Assembly (NCBI GenBank): GCA_002205965.3
Contig: NADL03000545.1
Span: 124,001 to 188,000, forward strand
Direction: 5' to 3'
DNA from: Kappaphycus alvarezii
Taxonomy: Eukaryota; Rhodophyta; Florideophyceae; Gigartinales; Solieriaceae
DNA length: 64,000 bases
This document shows, piece after piece, positions 29,736 through 39,864 of the stretch (the first letter of the stretch is position 1; every line of letters starts with the position of its first letter). The notes under the pieces were generated by a model, which was not told the origin of the DNA, did no database searches, and saw only the letters and a list, made by a program, of their open reading frames with translations. A program made the position numbers and the translations under genes.

Positions 29736-30952
29736 TTAAACAGTTGGGCTGCTCGCAGCATCTTCCTCGAGTGTCTTCGGTCGCTCAGGCAGCGTGAAGA
29801 AGAAGGTTGTTCCAACGCCGAGTTTGGACTCAAGCCAGATCCGTCCGCCAAGACTCTCGACCGAACGCTTCACCAGGGCGAGCCCAACACCTGCACCAGG
29901 ATCGAAACCCTGGCGATTGATCCGCTGGAAGACATGGAAGATCTTCTTTTGATTTTTCAAATCAATGCCGATTCCATTATCTTTCACCCGAAAGACCCAC
30001 TCTTCGTGGCTACGACGTGCGTCGATTCGGATCTGAGGCGGACTATGCCGACAAAACTTGATAGCGTTGCCAATCAGATTGAGAAAAATCTGAACCAACA
30101 GCGGGTGAATCGTGCGCAGACGAGGCAAGTTCTCAACCTGAATTTCAGCGTTACGTGAATCGATCGCCGCGCCGAGATTGGCGATAGCCTCACCGACGAC
30201 GTCTCGGACATCGAGTTCTTCGAGAGCGCTGACGTCATGGTTGCCGACCCGGGCTAAGCTCAGGAGACCGCGGATCATCTGGGTCATACGTTCGGCTCCC
30301 TCGGCAGCGAATTCGATAAATCGCTTCGCCTCTTCACCGAGTTGACCATCGCATTCGTCGAGAAGTAGACGAACATACCCGGAGACCATGCGCAGCGGCT
30401 CTTGCAGATCGTGGCAAGCTGCCGTGGCGAAGTTATCCAGAGCCTCGTTTCGGCGACCGAGTTCTTTGACAGCGAGTTCAAGCTGGGCTTGTTTCTCTCG
30501 CGCTTTCGTAACATCGCAGCCCACGGCGATGCTCTCGCCAGATGGCAAACGCATGCAAGCCCAGCGATGAATTTGCGACTTACCGCTCGCCTTTTGCGTC
30601 GAGTAGTCACGAAATTGGCCATCACCCCGCTGCATATCTTGGGAGATACGGTCTCGAAGATCGGGGTCAGAATAGAAAAGCCTAAAAGGATCGCTTCCGT
30701 TATTAACGTCGCTAAGTGATACTCCGAGCTGCCGCTCGCATTCGTGCTCCAGAGCTGATAGTGCCCTTGATGGTTGCGGCTCACGATCATGAACGGAGCA
30801 CGGTGGAGGATCATTTGGAGACGGGCCTCGTTTTCCAGAAGCGCTCGATTGGCTTGAGCCAGCTTCCGATTGCTAGCCTGAAGCCGCCTATTGATTTTCG
30901 CGAGCTCCGAGTCCACCGTTTCGGAGTCGATGATGGGCTCGTAGGCGCTCAT
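29736..30952 (-). CDS. PAS-type sensor histidine kinase (one frameshift)
   Basis: About 405 residues, cytoplasmic, no membrane helix. A coiled-coil N-terminus (INRRLQASNRKLAQANRALL) is followed by a PAS domain (to about residue 170). The HisKA domain has its phospho-acceptor in TAACHDLQEPLRMVSGYVRL. The HATPase_c domain shows LIGNAIKF (N box), VKDNGIGID (G1) and GAGVGLALVKRSV (G2). The frame changes near 30740 in the PAS region. Its start overlaps the stop of the GGDEF-EAL gene upstream (ATGA), so receiver domains of that protein are plausible phosphorylation partners. Confidence 0.87.
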
Positions 30953-33066
30953 GAGCTCGCATTCATTCCTAATGAAATGGCGTCATCGCAGTGCCATTGA
31001 GCTAAAAACTCGCTGAGATCGACGGGGGCCATAGGTTCGCCCCAAAAAAAACCCTGGGCACGGTCGCAGCCCCGCGTTTGAATAAACGAGAGTTGGTCCT
31101 GCTCTTCGATCCCCTCGGCGGTGACCTCGAGGTTAAGTTGGCGGCCGAGCGACAAGATCGCCGCGATAATTGCATCGTTATCGGCATTGCGCCCGATTTC
31201 AGCCACGAAGCTTTGATCAATTTTAAGAACATCTATGCGAAAACGATTTAAGTAGGCTAGTGATGAATAGCCTGTTCCAAAGTCATCAATGGCTAAGCGT
31301 ACCCCCCGATTTTTGAGGTTGTTTAGCGTGGCGTTTGACGTCCGGGTATTCCTCATAAGTGCTGATTCAGTGAGTTCGAGCTGAAGGCGTGAGGCCTCGA
31401 GCTGATAGCGGTCCAGGACCTCGTCGACGGTTTGAACGAGATCACCGCTTTCAAACTGATGTGGACTGATATTGACGCTCATAACGAAGGCTGGCAGGCC
31501 TTCATCGTCCCAGCGGCGAAGTTGATGTGCTGCGCGGTCTAGCACCCAGGCCCCTACTTCACCGACAAGGCCGAGCTTCTCCAAGGCGGGAATGAACACC
31601 GCCGGCGGGATCCGCTCGGAAGGATGCGGCGACCAACGCAGAAACGCCTCTATCGTGTGGATCGCATTGGTTTTCACGTCGATTATCGGCTGAAAGTAAA
31701 GTTTGAATTTTTGGTCCCGTACCGCCTGCCTAAGCCGGTTCTCGAGGGCTTCATAACGACGGCGCTCATTCGATTGTCCGGCAACCACGCAACGGCGGCC
31801 CCCAAGCTGCTTTGAACGATACATCGCTTGATCGGCGGCACGGATCAGCGAATCAGGGGTATCACCGGCTTGAGGGTGCATCGCCAGACCGGCACTGATG
31901 CCAACACTGACTTCTCGTCCCGAGACCCGATAAGGCTCACCAAGATCGGTTATGATTCGCTCACATACGACCTGGGTCTCGTGTTCTGGGCAGTCGCCTT
32001 CGATGAGCACACCGAATTCATCACCTCCCAGACGAGCGCAGAGATCGTAGTCCCGTACAGCGCTTTGGAGTCGCTCCCCCACCATCCGAAGCACCTCATC
32101 CCCAACTTCGTGACCCAGGCGGTCGTTTATGGGCTTGAAGCCGTCGAGGTCGAGATAGAGGAAGCCGAAGGACACCGACGAGCGTCGGCTGCGGGCGAGC
32201 ACATCGATGAGACGTCGCACGAGTTTCTTGCGGTTCGCAAGGCCGGTCAACTCGTCACATTCCGCAAGCCTAGCGAGGCGTCGTTCGCTTTCTTTCCGCT
32301 GTATTCCGAAGCGAAGGGCCCGCACGATGGAGACCGCCGGGAGCTGTTGCTTCAACAAAAAATCTTGGGCCCCTAAAGCTAAGGCTTCCAGTGCGAGCTC
32401 ATCGTCGTCGCTTCCTGACACAACAATGATTGCAGCGTCAGGCGCGGCGCGCCTAAGCGCTTCCACGGTTCCCGATCCTTCGGCATCGCCCAGGCGCAAA
32501 TCCGCGAACACGGCGTCGAAACTTCCGGCACGAAGAGCATTCAACGCTTCGACCAAAGACGATGCGGTCAGTATGGTGTGACTTGCGCGTAAACGCTTCA
32601 GGTCGCGTTCGATCACATGTGCATCACAGGGATTGTCTTCCACCAGAAGTATCCGCAAATCCTGGTCTGAACGAGACACGCGCGATGATTTCGCGAGAGT
32701 GACCTGATCCAGCATGGCCAGGAGCTCTTGCGGAGTCCATGGCTTGCACAGGTACGCAGCAACACCGCGGCAATCGCGACGACTGTCGATATCAGGAACC
32801 CCGGAGGTCAGAACAAAAGGCGAATCGCACCCTTGCGCCTTGAGTTTGTCGAGCAGGGAGAAGCCATCCATACCCGGCATACGCAGGTCCGAGACGACTG
32901 CATCAAATTTTTGTTCCGTCACAAACTCGATGGCCCGGTGAGCCGAGTTGGCAAGAGTCAGGGAGAAACAAGACGATTGCAGCGCTCGTCTGAAGGCAGC
33001 TCGCGAAAATTCGTCGTCGTCGACATAGAGGACACGGCGAGGAGTTTGAGCGGTCTCCAGAAACAT
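30949..33066 (-). CDS. hybrid c-di-GMP protein: REC-REC-GGDEF-EAL
   Basis: Intact, 705 residues. REC1 (about 10-120) has VLYVDDDE and the phospho-acceptor block VVSDLRMPGMDG; REC2 (about 130-245) has ILLVEDNP and FADLRLGDAEGSG. The GGDEF domain (about 260-425) keeps RLGGDEFGVL. The EAL domain (about 440-690) reads EAFLRW for EALLRW, and has DDFGTGYSSLAYL and the loop KIDQSFV; EGIEEQ closes it. Both synthesis and breakdown of c-di-GMP are possible. GGAGG seven bases before the ATG at 33066 makes that start better than the ATG at 33081. Overlap with the histidine kinase gene suggests a two-component pair. Confidence 0.93.
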   Translation of the reverse strand: MFLETAQTPRRVLYVDDDEFSRAAFRRALQSSCFSLTLANSAHRAIEFVTEQKFDAVVSDLRMPGMDGFSLLDKLKAQGCDSPFVLTSGVPDIDSRRDCRGVAAYLCKPWTPQELLAMLDQVTLAKSSRVSRSDQDLRILLVEDNPCDAHVIERDLKRLRASHTILTASSLVEALNALRAGSFDAVFADLRLGDAEGSGTVEALRRAAPDAAIIVVSGSDDDELALEALALGAQDFLLKQQLPAVSIVRALRFGIQRKESERRLARLAECDELTGLANRKKLVRRLIDVLARSRRSSVSFGFLYLDLDGFKPINDRLGHEVGDEVLRMVGERLQSAVRDYDLCARLGGDEFGVLIEGDCPEHETQVVCERIITDLGEPYRVSGREVSVGISAGLAMHPQAGDTPDSLIRAADQAMYRSKQLGGRRCVVAGQSNERRRYEALENRLRQAVRDQKFKLYFQPIIDVKTNAIHTIEAFLRWSPHPSERIPPAVFIPALEKLGLVGEVGAWVLDRAAHQLRRWDDEGLPAFVMSVNISPHQFESGDLVQTVDEVLDRYQLEASRLQLELTESALMRNTRTSNATLNNLKNRGVRLAIDDFGTGYSSLAYLNRFRIDVLKIDQSFVAEIGRNADNDAIIAAILSLGRQLNLEVTAEGIEEQDQLSFIQTRGCDRAQGFFWGEPMAPVDLSEFLAQWHCDDAISLGMNASS

Positions 33067-33405
33067 CTTAACTGCCTCCATAGGCCTAAATCGGCGCAGT
33101 TGTGCGACCTCTTAAATGAAACCGTCAATGCGGCTCATGCCGACCCGGATCCCACTAAGAGGCGGGATAAAACTGGCACAGGGTGGTCTTCCTCACTAGG
33201 ATGAACCGCTACCCCGAGCGTTGTTCATTTGACTGCCCGGGAGTTTGTATCCGCACCATCGTTGCACCGTGCGGGCTTGGGGTGTCTGTAAGGGGTTGTC
33301 TCAAGTGACGCTCATAAGGGGGTTGAGGTGTGCCGTTGCACTTAGCGCTGAGCGGCCGTAACCCGATTACGCCAATACGCCAGTTTAATCAGGCAAAGGA
33401 CTGTA
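33067..33405. other. divergent intergenic region with a short inverted repeat
   Basis: 339 bases between the c-di-GMP gene and the TonB receptor gene, transcribed in opposite directions, so both promoters should lie here. CCGCAC (33251-33256) and GTGCGG (33269-33274) form an inverted repeat with a 12-base spacer, a possible operator. No other element is recognised. Confidence 0.35.
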
Positions 33406-35909
33406 ATGCTGATCACACCTCGCAACCTCGTAAGCTTGCCTGTTTTCGTGTTTTGGACGGCAGCGCTCAACGCCCAAATCCCACCCGACAACGACGACGG
33501 GACCGAAGCCGACGATGACGTCGAAGTCATCGTGGTCACGACGCAGAAGCGTGAGCAGAAAAGCCTCGATGTTCCTGTCTCCGTCGGCGTGTTGACCGGA
33601 GCTTTTCTCGAGAAACAAGGGATATTTGACCTGGATGATGCTTCTGAGTTCATCACGGGGTTTCAACTGCAGCTGCAGCAGGTCAATACGCCATCTTTCG
33701 TGATTCGGGGGATCACCTCGGACGTTAGCGATCCCGAGTCTGAGCCCAATATCTCGGTGTTTTTCGATGGGATACCCGGATCCCGCGCGAGTGGATCGGT
33801 CATTGAGCTTTTTGATCTCGAACGCATCGAGGTCGCCAAAGGCCCCAAGGAACCCTCTACAGTCGAGGGGCATCAAACGGCGCGATCAACTTCATCTTTC
33901 GCAAGCCCGAAGATGATCTCTACGCCGAACTTGCCGCGACCTACGGAAACTACAACAATCGTCGGATCGAAGCGATCGCCAACACCCCGCTGATCGATGA
34001 CACTCTATTCCTGCGTCTTGGTGCGGTTTACCACGAGCGCGAAGGCTTCGTCGATAACCCCAGCGAAGATGACGGGAGGTTGAATGGAAAAGATACTTTG
34101 CATCTTCGTGCCTCGGCTAAACTCGACTTAACCGAGGAACTTGCTTGGACTTTATTGTCTTATTTTCAGGTCGACACGCCCGACCAGACCGCCTTTCTTA
34201 CCGCTGTCCCAGCATTGGCACGCATTGACCCGCTGAACGACTACGCCGACGACAGTGCACGCTCTCCGGTGGACGCCTTTGGGTCGACGGCAAACGACCC
34301 TCGGGTCGTACTCCGGCGTCGGGTCACGGGATTCACCAACTTACTCGAATACGATATCGACGACGATTGGCAGGTATCGTCGTCGACCGGTTATCGTCGC
34401 TTCGAATCCGATGATAGTTTTGATATCGACGGCACCTCTCTCGACCTGGTGTTCGCTGAGGAAGGCGATGATGGCGAACTTATCTTCCAGGAGTTGCGCT
34501 TTACCTATGAGCCATTGTCCCGATTTTCAGCTTTTGGTGGCGCGAGCTTCTACCGCGAAACCGCGAGTCGGAGCACCACTTTCGTCCTCGATCAGGCTGG
34601 CCTGTTCGATACGGTGTTTCCGTTGCTAACCGGGAGCCGTCTGCCGGTGCCTACCTCGGGGCTGCCTCAAACCACCGAACAAATCAGAACAACAAGCACA
34701 ACCACGAGCTTCTCAGCGTTTGTTGATGGCACTGTTGAGATCTTGAAAGATCGTCTTTCTATCACAGGTGGGGCGAGAATAACCCGTGATGACAAAACCT
34801 TCGCCACCCGTTCGCCATCAGCAGATCCCGCATCGGCGATCACTCTGGCCAGCTCGGACTTAGCCAGCTTGGGTGCCGCCGCCTCCGGTGATGCTGAAGC
34901 CTTGGTGCGCTTTATCGACTCACTGCCTCGAAACGATTTTAGCCCTGGAAACACAGTTTTGAGCAATGGGGCCGATGGTTTGCTCGACCTCTTGGGCGTG
35001 CCTGCCGCCCTGCTCCCCCCGAATCTCGAGAGTAACTCGATCGACGGTACCACCGGCGGTACAACTCTGGCGACGAGTGAGCCCTTTACCTACGTGGAAC
35101 CGCGAGCACTCATCCAGTGGCATCCCGTCGAAGGTTTAAACACCTATGCAAGCTACAGCATCGGGATCCGTTCGGGTGGCTTGGACATCAACCCGCGTCG
35201 CGGCACCGAGGAAAATCAATACCGTCGGGTGATCGATGAAGAACGGGTGACTTCCTACGAAATCGGGGTCAAAGGTCAATACGATTTTGGTGCCGTAGCG
35301 CTCCGAGGCGAGGCGGCGGCTTACCACTACGACTACGATGACTTTCAAACCCTGGTTGTCGTCGATGGAAGCATTCGAACGGTTAACGCCGGTGAAGCAA
35401 GCGCCGATGGCTTTGAGTCGTCGTTGAATCTCGATTTCGATTCGGGTTTCGATATTTTTGGTAACGTATCCTATGTCGATGGTGGGATCGACAATGGCGC
35501 AACCGCGGGTCTGTTAGGCGGGACACAGGATCTCAGTGGCAAGAGATTTCGCTTGACCCCAGACGTTAGCACGTCGGCTGGAGTCAGCTATACCCAAGAG
35601 CTCACCGAACAACTGACAGGAACTATTTCTCTTTTGGGCAGTTACCGTTCGAGGGTGTTCTTCAATGCCGAGAATGAGACCGCAACCAGCATTGTGCCCA
35701 TCGATTTTTCTCAGGATGGGTTCCCGCTTTTTTGGCTTAATGCCAGCGTGCGCTGGGCGCAACGCTACGGCTTAAGCCTTCGGGTCGAAAACCTTTTGGA
35801 TCAGGACTACCTCATCGACGCCGGAAATACCGGTCGTCTCTTCGGCTTGCCCACGACGATCCGGGGGCAGCCACGCTTTTACAGTATTACCGTCGACGTA
35901 CGTTTATGA
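33406..35909 (+). CDS. TonB-dependent outer-membrane receptor (one frameshift)
   Basis: About 834 residues. A signal-peptide-like N-terminus is followed by an acidic stretch and the TonB-box region VEVIVVTTQKREQKSLDVPV, then the plug domain (FLEKQGIFDLDDASEFITGF, SFVIRGITSDVSD, DLERIEVAKGP). The rest is the beta-barrel with alternating strands, ending in aromatic RFYSITVDVRL with LRVENLLDQDYLIDAGN just before. The frame changes near 33850 after AKGP, where QGTLY normally follows. Such receptors import siderophores, cobalamin, sugars or other scarce nutrients; no ligand can be named from the neighbours. The plug and VTTQKREQ form resemble the large OMR family of marine bacteria. Confidence 0.9.
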
Positions 35910-35976
35910 TCTTTGTACCGGGCTAGTAAAAAGCGGTTGCGAAAGGATCTTCACGCCCTTAGCCTTACTACGGAAC

Positions 35977-36660
35977 ATGCTCAAAGCGCTCTACTTCGTG
36001 TCATGGCTTGTTGCGACCTCCCCGACTGCCGTGGGTGAGGTCTTTGTTAACAGTGAGAAGCTCTTCAAGATCGAGCACTACGAAACCAATCGTGGAGACG
36101 GCATCGTTGATATTTCTCGCAAGACTTTCGATAACACGGGTCGACTAGCCTACCAGGTCAAAGCCCGCCTCGAGCACGGCCTGCAGCGAACCATGAGTGC
36201 CAATGATCGCCAACGGCAACTCCGAGGGGAGGTCACCTTCGGCCCTAAGCTCATCACCTATCGAGTGGTAGAAAAAAATGGCCACGTGATTAACGATACC
36301 GATCGCGTTAGCGGGCCGGCTATGAGCGCTCCCGGGCTGGTGCACTTCATGCAAACAGACACTAATTGGTCGAGTCTCCTCGATGGCGAAGACGTCAAAC
36401 TCACCTATGTTTCGTGGTCACGGCAATCCACCTACGGATTTCGCCTCAAACAAAGTGAGCGCACGAGCGCTGAGCATCTGGTCGTTGTGATGACACCCTC
36501 AAATTGGTTCATCCGAAGGTTTGTTCCCGATATGTACTATACGTTCCGTAAGTCAGACCGACGTTTAGTGCGCTACCAGGGCAGAATCTCCGTCAAGAAA
36601 GTTGAACTTGACGGAGACCTGACCGACGTCATCGCCGATGTGCGCTTTTCTTACCGTTAG
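35977..36660 (+). CDS. exported hypothetical protein, DUF3108-like size
   Basis: Intact, 227 residues. A weak signal peptide (LKALYFVSWLVATSPTAVG) precedes a beta-rich body: EVTFGPKLITYRVVEKNGHV, GLVHFMQTDTNWSSLL and RFVPDMYYTFRKSDRRLVRY. The final pattern (observed fluctuation of a reporter-like beta-sheet with YxFRKSDRRLVRYQGR) resembles DUF3108-type periplasmic proteins but I am not sure. It lies 67 bases after the TonB receptor gene and may be co-transcribed with it. Its TAG stop is directly adjacent to the stop of the convergent DUF2911 gene with no base between. Confidence 0.6.
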   Translation: MLKALYFVSWLVATSPTAVGEVFVNSEKLFKIEHYETNRGDGIVDISRKTFDNTGRLAYQVKARLEHGLQRTMSANDRQRQLRGEVTFGPKLITYRVVEKNGHVINDTDRVSGPAMSAPGLVHFMQTDTNWSSLLDGEDVKLTYVSWSRQSTYGFRLKQSERTSAEHLVVVMTPSNWFIRRFVPDMYYTFRKSDRRLVRYQGRISVKKVELDGDLTDVIADVRFSYR

Positions 36661-37209
36661 TTAACCTTTCGTAACCGTGAAAGGCACGCCCTTATCAGCC
36701 CAACGCAGCTCGATGGTTTTACCCTTATGGACATACTCTAATTCTTCAACGGGCGAGCTTTGCTTCACAGGTTTGACATTGACACGAAGCTTATCTTTTG
36801 AGGCGTCATGCTGGAATGCGCCCCACTGCTCGACTACTTCATTAAAGATGAGTGTCATCTGATTTTCTTGGGGTAAGACAAAGAACGCATAGCTGCCAGC
36901 CGGCAAAGCTCTACCATTGACTTTGACGTTCTTGGAAAAAGTGATGGCAGTTGCTTCGTTGGCGCCAGCCCTCCAGACTTTGCCGTAAGGCACAAGTTCT
37001 CCCCAAATCTTTCGTCCCCTGGCTTGCGGTCGCCCATACGTCATCGTGACTTGGACGCCGTCGATGGTCGCTTCGAGCTTTCCATTTGGGCTCAACCGGG
37101 CCGACTTTTCACCACGCTCTGGATGTGCTGCATAGACGGTGAATGGCATTGAAATCACGATGAGCGCCAGGGTTGAAGCTTTGATCAAATCGCGAATAGT
37201 TATACGCAT
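36661..37209 (-). CDS. DUF2911 exported protein, copy 1
   Basis: Intact, 182 residues. Signal peptide (STLALIVISMPFTVYA) with cleavage before AHPERG. The body carries the DUF2911 hallmarks TYGRPQARGRKIWGELVPYG, VWRAGANEATAITFSKN, ALPAGSYAFFVLP and a C-terminal IELRWADKGVPFTV. The function of DUF2911 is not established to my knowledge; members are periplasmic and frequent in Bacteroidota and Myxococcota-like bacteria. An AAGGAGAG ribosome-binding site precedes the ATG at 37209. The paralogue lies upstream at 37425 on the same strand. Confidence 0.88.
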   Translation of the reverse strand: MRITIRDLIKASTLALIVISMPFTVYAAHPERGEKSARLSPNGKLEATIDGVQVTMTYGRPQARGRKIWGELVPYGKVWRAGANEATAITFSKNVKVNGRALPAGSYAFFVLPQENQMTLIFNEVVEQWGAFQHDASKDKLRVNVKPVKQSSPVEELEYVHKGKTIELRWADKGVPFTVTKG

Positions 37210-37424
37210 AAGTGACTCTCCTTCAGATATAAAAAATACTTGTGTCAGTAACGCATTCCTTGGCGTCCCGAACGAGCCTTAGGATAACGACGGAGGTCAT
37301 CGGCAACATGTATGCGTTGACGATTTATCAGTCCTGTAAGTCAGATAGAGTTGCCGCGAAGTCGTCGAAAGCTGCCTGGCCAACCGTTGGCACCTCGCCA
37401 GCACCGATAGGCACAATGCCGAAG

Positions 37425-37966
37425 TTAACCTTTAGTGACCGTAAAAGGTATGCCCGTTTTTGCCCACCGGAGTTTAATGGTCTTTCCTTCGTTGACGTAA
37501 TCAAGCTCTTCGATGTGTTGGGTCTCGGTAACCGGCTTTACACTGATTTAAGAGCATCTTTCGAAGCCTCACGCTTAAACCACTGTATGACTTCGCTATA
37601 AAAGATAAGCTCCATCTCGTCTTTCTTAGGCAAGATATAGAAAGCATAGGTGCCCGCAGGAAGAGCCTTGCCGTTGATCTGCGCATCCTTCGAGAACGTG
37701 ATCACGGTTGGTTCGTCAGCGCCGGCTCTCCAAAGTTCACCGTAGGGCACGAGCTTGTCCCAAATCTTTCGACCCTTCACCTTGGGTCTACCGTAAGTCA
37801 GGGTCACCCCGACGCCATCGATGGTCGTCTCAAGCTTTCCGTTTTTGCTCTTCCGCTTGCTATCGTCATCGCGCTCGGGATGTGCTGCCTGAGCAATGAG
37901 TGGCATTAAGACGGCAGTCGACACTAAAATTGGAAATTTGATCAGGCTGTAAATGCGCGCATTCAT
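37425..37966 (-). CDS. DUF2911 exported protein, copy 2 (one frameshift)
   Basis: About 180 residues from ATG 37966, preceded by GGAGAG. The leader (FPILVSTAVLMPLIAQA) is followed by AHPERDDD, then TYGRPKVKGRKIWDKLVPYG, LWRAGADEPTVITFSKD and ALPAGTYAFYILP, clearly paralogous to the gene at 36661. The frame changes near 37540; the end then reads TIKLRWAKTGIPFTVTKG, matching copy 1. A longer 5' extension of the frame exists but the leader peptide makes 37966 the likely start. The 215-base gap to copy 1 has no recognised gene, so the two may have separate promoters. Confidence 0.85.
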
Positions 37967-38057
37967 GAGGTACTCTCCTACCGTATTCCAAGACGGTGTT
38001 TGTATTTGGAGTGCAAACCGTTTGCACCCCTCTCGGGAAGCGTGCACCTCTAGCATA

Positions 38058-38849
38058 ATGAATCGTGGGAACCATAGGATTGGAGTTGTTTTATCCGGTG
38101 GAGGTGCACGGGCTGCGGCTCACGTAGGCCTGCTCAAGGCACTCTACGAACGAGATCTGGCTCCCACTGCCGTGTCGGGGGCAAGTGCAGGCGCTCTCGT
38201 CGGGGCGATGTACGCCATCCGCCGATCATTTAACCAGATATTAGATGTTTTTCGAGATAACGAACTATTCGCGTGGAGCCACTTCGGTCTCGCTCGGAAA
38301 CCAGGTTTACTCGATGCAGAAAAACTTCTGACGCGTTTCCAGAGTTTCTTTGACGGAAAAACTTTTCTAGATGCTAAGCGCGAATTGCATATCGTCGCCA
38401 CCAATCTGCTGGATGGCTCACCCTATTACATCCGTGAGGGCTCCTTGGCCAAAGCGGTCGCAGCCTCTTCCTCCTATCCCGGCGTGATCTCGCCCGTGGA
38501 GCACGAAGGTAAACTGCTGTCCGATGGTGGTATCGTCGACAATTTACCGACCGGCCCCTTGTTGGGACGGTGTCAAGTACTCATTGGTTCCTTTGTTAAT
38601 CCGGTAGAGACGGTGTCGAGGGAAGAACTTCGGACAACAATCGCTATCTCCCAACGGGCTTTTCATATCAGCACGACCAATGTCGTGCGAAGTAAGCTCA
38701 CCGAGTGCGATTTCTCCATTACGCCGGCCGCTCTCCTCGACATCGGGCTGTTTGAACTCAAACGTACCAATGAAGCATTTGAGATCGGCTACCAGGCCGC
38801 ACAAGCGATTTTGGATGAAGTTGACGCTCGACTTTCGGGTCCATCGTGA
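38058..38849 (+). CDS. patatin-like phospholipase
   Basis: Intact, 263 residues from ATG 38058. The oxyanion loop VLSGGGARAAAHVGLL, the nucleophile elbow SGASAGALVG (GxSxG) and the catalytic aspartate in LLSDGGIVDNLP form the Ser-Asp dyad of the patatin / RssA family. These hydrolyse acyl esters of phospholipids. No signal peptide or membrane segment, so cytoplasmic. Its stop overlaps the start of the alpha/beta hydrolase (ATGA), and the two lipolytic enzymes are likely co-expressed. Confidence 0.92.
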   Translation: MNRGNHRIGVVLSGGGARAAAHVGLLKALYERDLAPTAVSGASAGALVGAMYAIRRSFNQILDVFRDNELFAWSHFGLARKPGLLDAEKLLTRFQSFFDGKTFLDAKRELHIVATNLLDGSPYYIREGSLAKAVAASSSYPGVISPVEHEGKLLSDGGIVDNLPTGPLLGRCQVLIGSFVNPVETVSREELRTTIAISQRAFHISTTNVVRSKLTECDFSITPAALLDIGLFELKRTNEAFEIGYQAAQAILDEVDARLSGPS

Positions 38850-39864
38850 AACGGACCGTGATCGCTTGGGGGCTGGCCTTACCGGCGCTTGGCGGACTCA
38901 TCGTCTGCGGTCCTCGCGCGAAAATCAATCTCGACGAAGACATTCGTGCACCTCGGCTCATCTCTGATGATTTGCCCGATTTAAGCGACGCCATCGCTAA
39001 GACCGAAAGCCAGTTACCCATCGTCGAAGGCACCGAAAAGCGCATCACATGGTTCAATGGGTTCCAGAAAACGCCGTGGTCGGTGGTTGCGATTCACGGG
39101 TTTTCCTCTTCGCGCCAAGAAACCGCCCCGCTGGCAAAACGGGTTGCCCATGATCTCCGAGCCAATCTCTTCGAAACTCGACTCCGCGGCCACGGTCGAC
39201 GCGACGATGTGCTCCATCAAGCGACGGCATCCATGTGGATCGAAGATGCCGCTTATGCGTTTGCGCTCGGCCAGAAGCTCGGAGATCGTGTTCTGGTTAT
39301 TGCGGTTTCCACCGGAGCCACGCTCGCCGCGTTGGCCATCTCGGCTCAACTGCACGGCTCTCAGTCGATTGGGGCGCTGGCTCTGATTTCGCCAAATTTC
39401 GGCCTCCGCCCCCTATCGACGCGACTGCTTTCATGGCCGTGGATGCCACTTATTCTTCCCGCCTTCGTGCCGCGACGCAGTTTCCAACCAATCAATGACG
39501 CTCATGGTCGCTACTGGACCGAAGACTACCGCGTCGAAGCGCTTTTTGAAATGCAAGCACTCATCGACGCCGCCGACCGGGTGGATTTTTCATCGATCAG
39601 GATCCCGACATTGCTCATCGCATCCGCGGCTGATGACGTCGTCGACTTTCAAGTCACAGAAGAGATTGCTGCTCGGTGGCCGACCGCAAAACTCCAGGTC
39701 GTTCAACCGCCTGCTGGCGCGCCCTCCTCGCATGTGCTCGCAGGGATATCTTGAATCCAACACTGACTTCACAACTACAGCAGCAAATCGGAGACTTCCT
39801 CGAGGCAGAAGTTATGCGAAGCCGAAACAAACGCCGTTATCGGCCGGGCGTCGATAGGGAATAA
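38846..39864 (+). CDS. alpha/beta hydrolase (one frameshift)
   Basis: About 339 residues. The N-terminus (VIAWGLALPALGGLIVCG) looks like an export or lipoprotein signal with a Cys at residue 21. VVAIHGFSSSRQE is the oxyanion strand, LRGHGRR the next loop, VIAVSTGATLAA the nucleophile Ser, IASAADDVVD the acid and SSHVLAGD the histidine. The frame changes near 39750: a G missing after GCAGG turns HVLAGDILNP into a premature stop at 39754; restored, the C-terminus runs to 39864. It then overlaps the convergent PilZ gene by 53 bases. Substrate unknown, probably an ester or lipid. Confidence 0.82.

Noticed and set aside
31828..32376. plus-strand frame inside the GGDEF-EAL gene
   Set aside because: Antisense shadow; the minus-strand gene has four complete domains.
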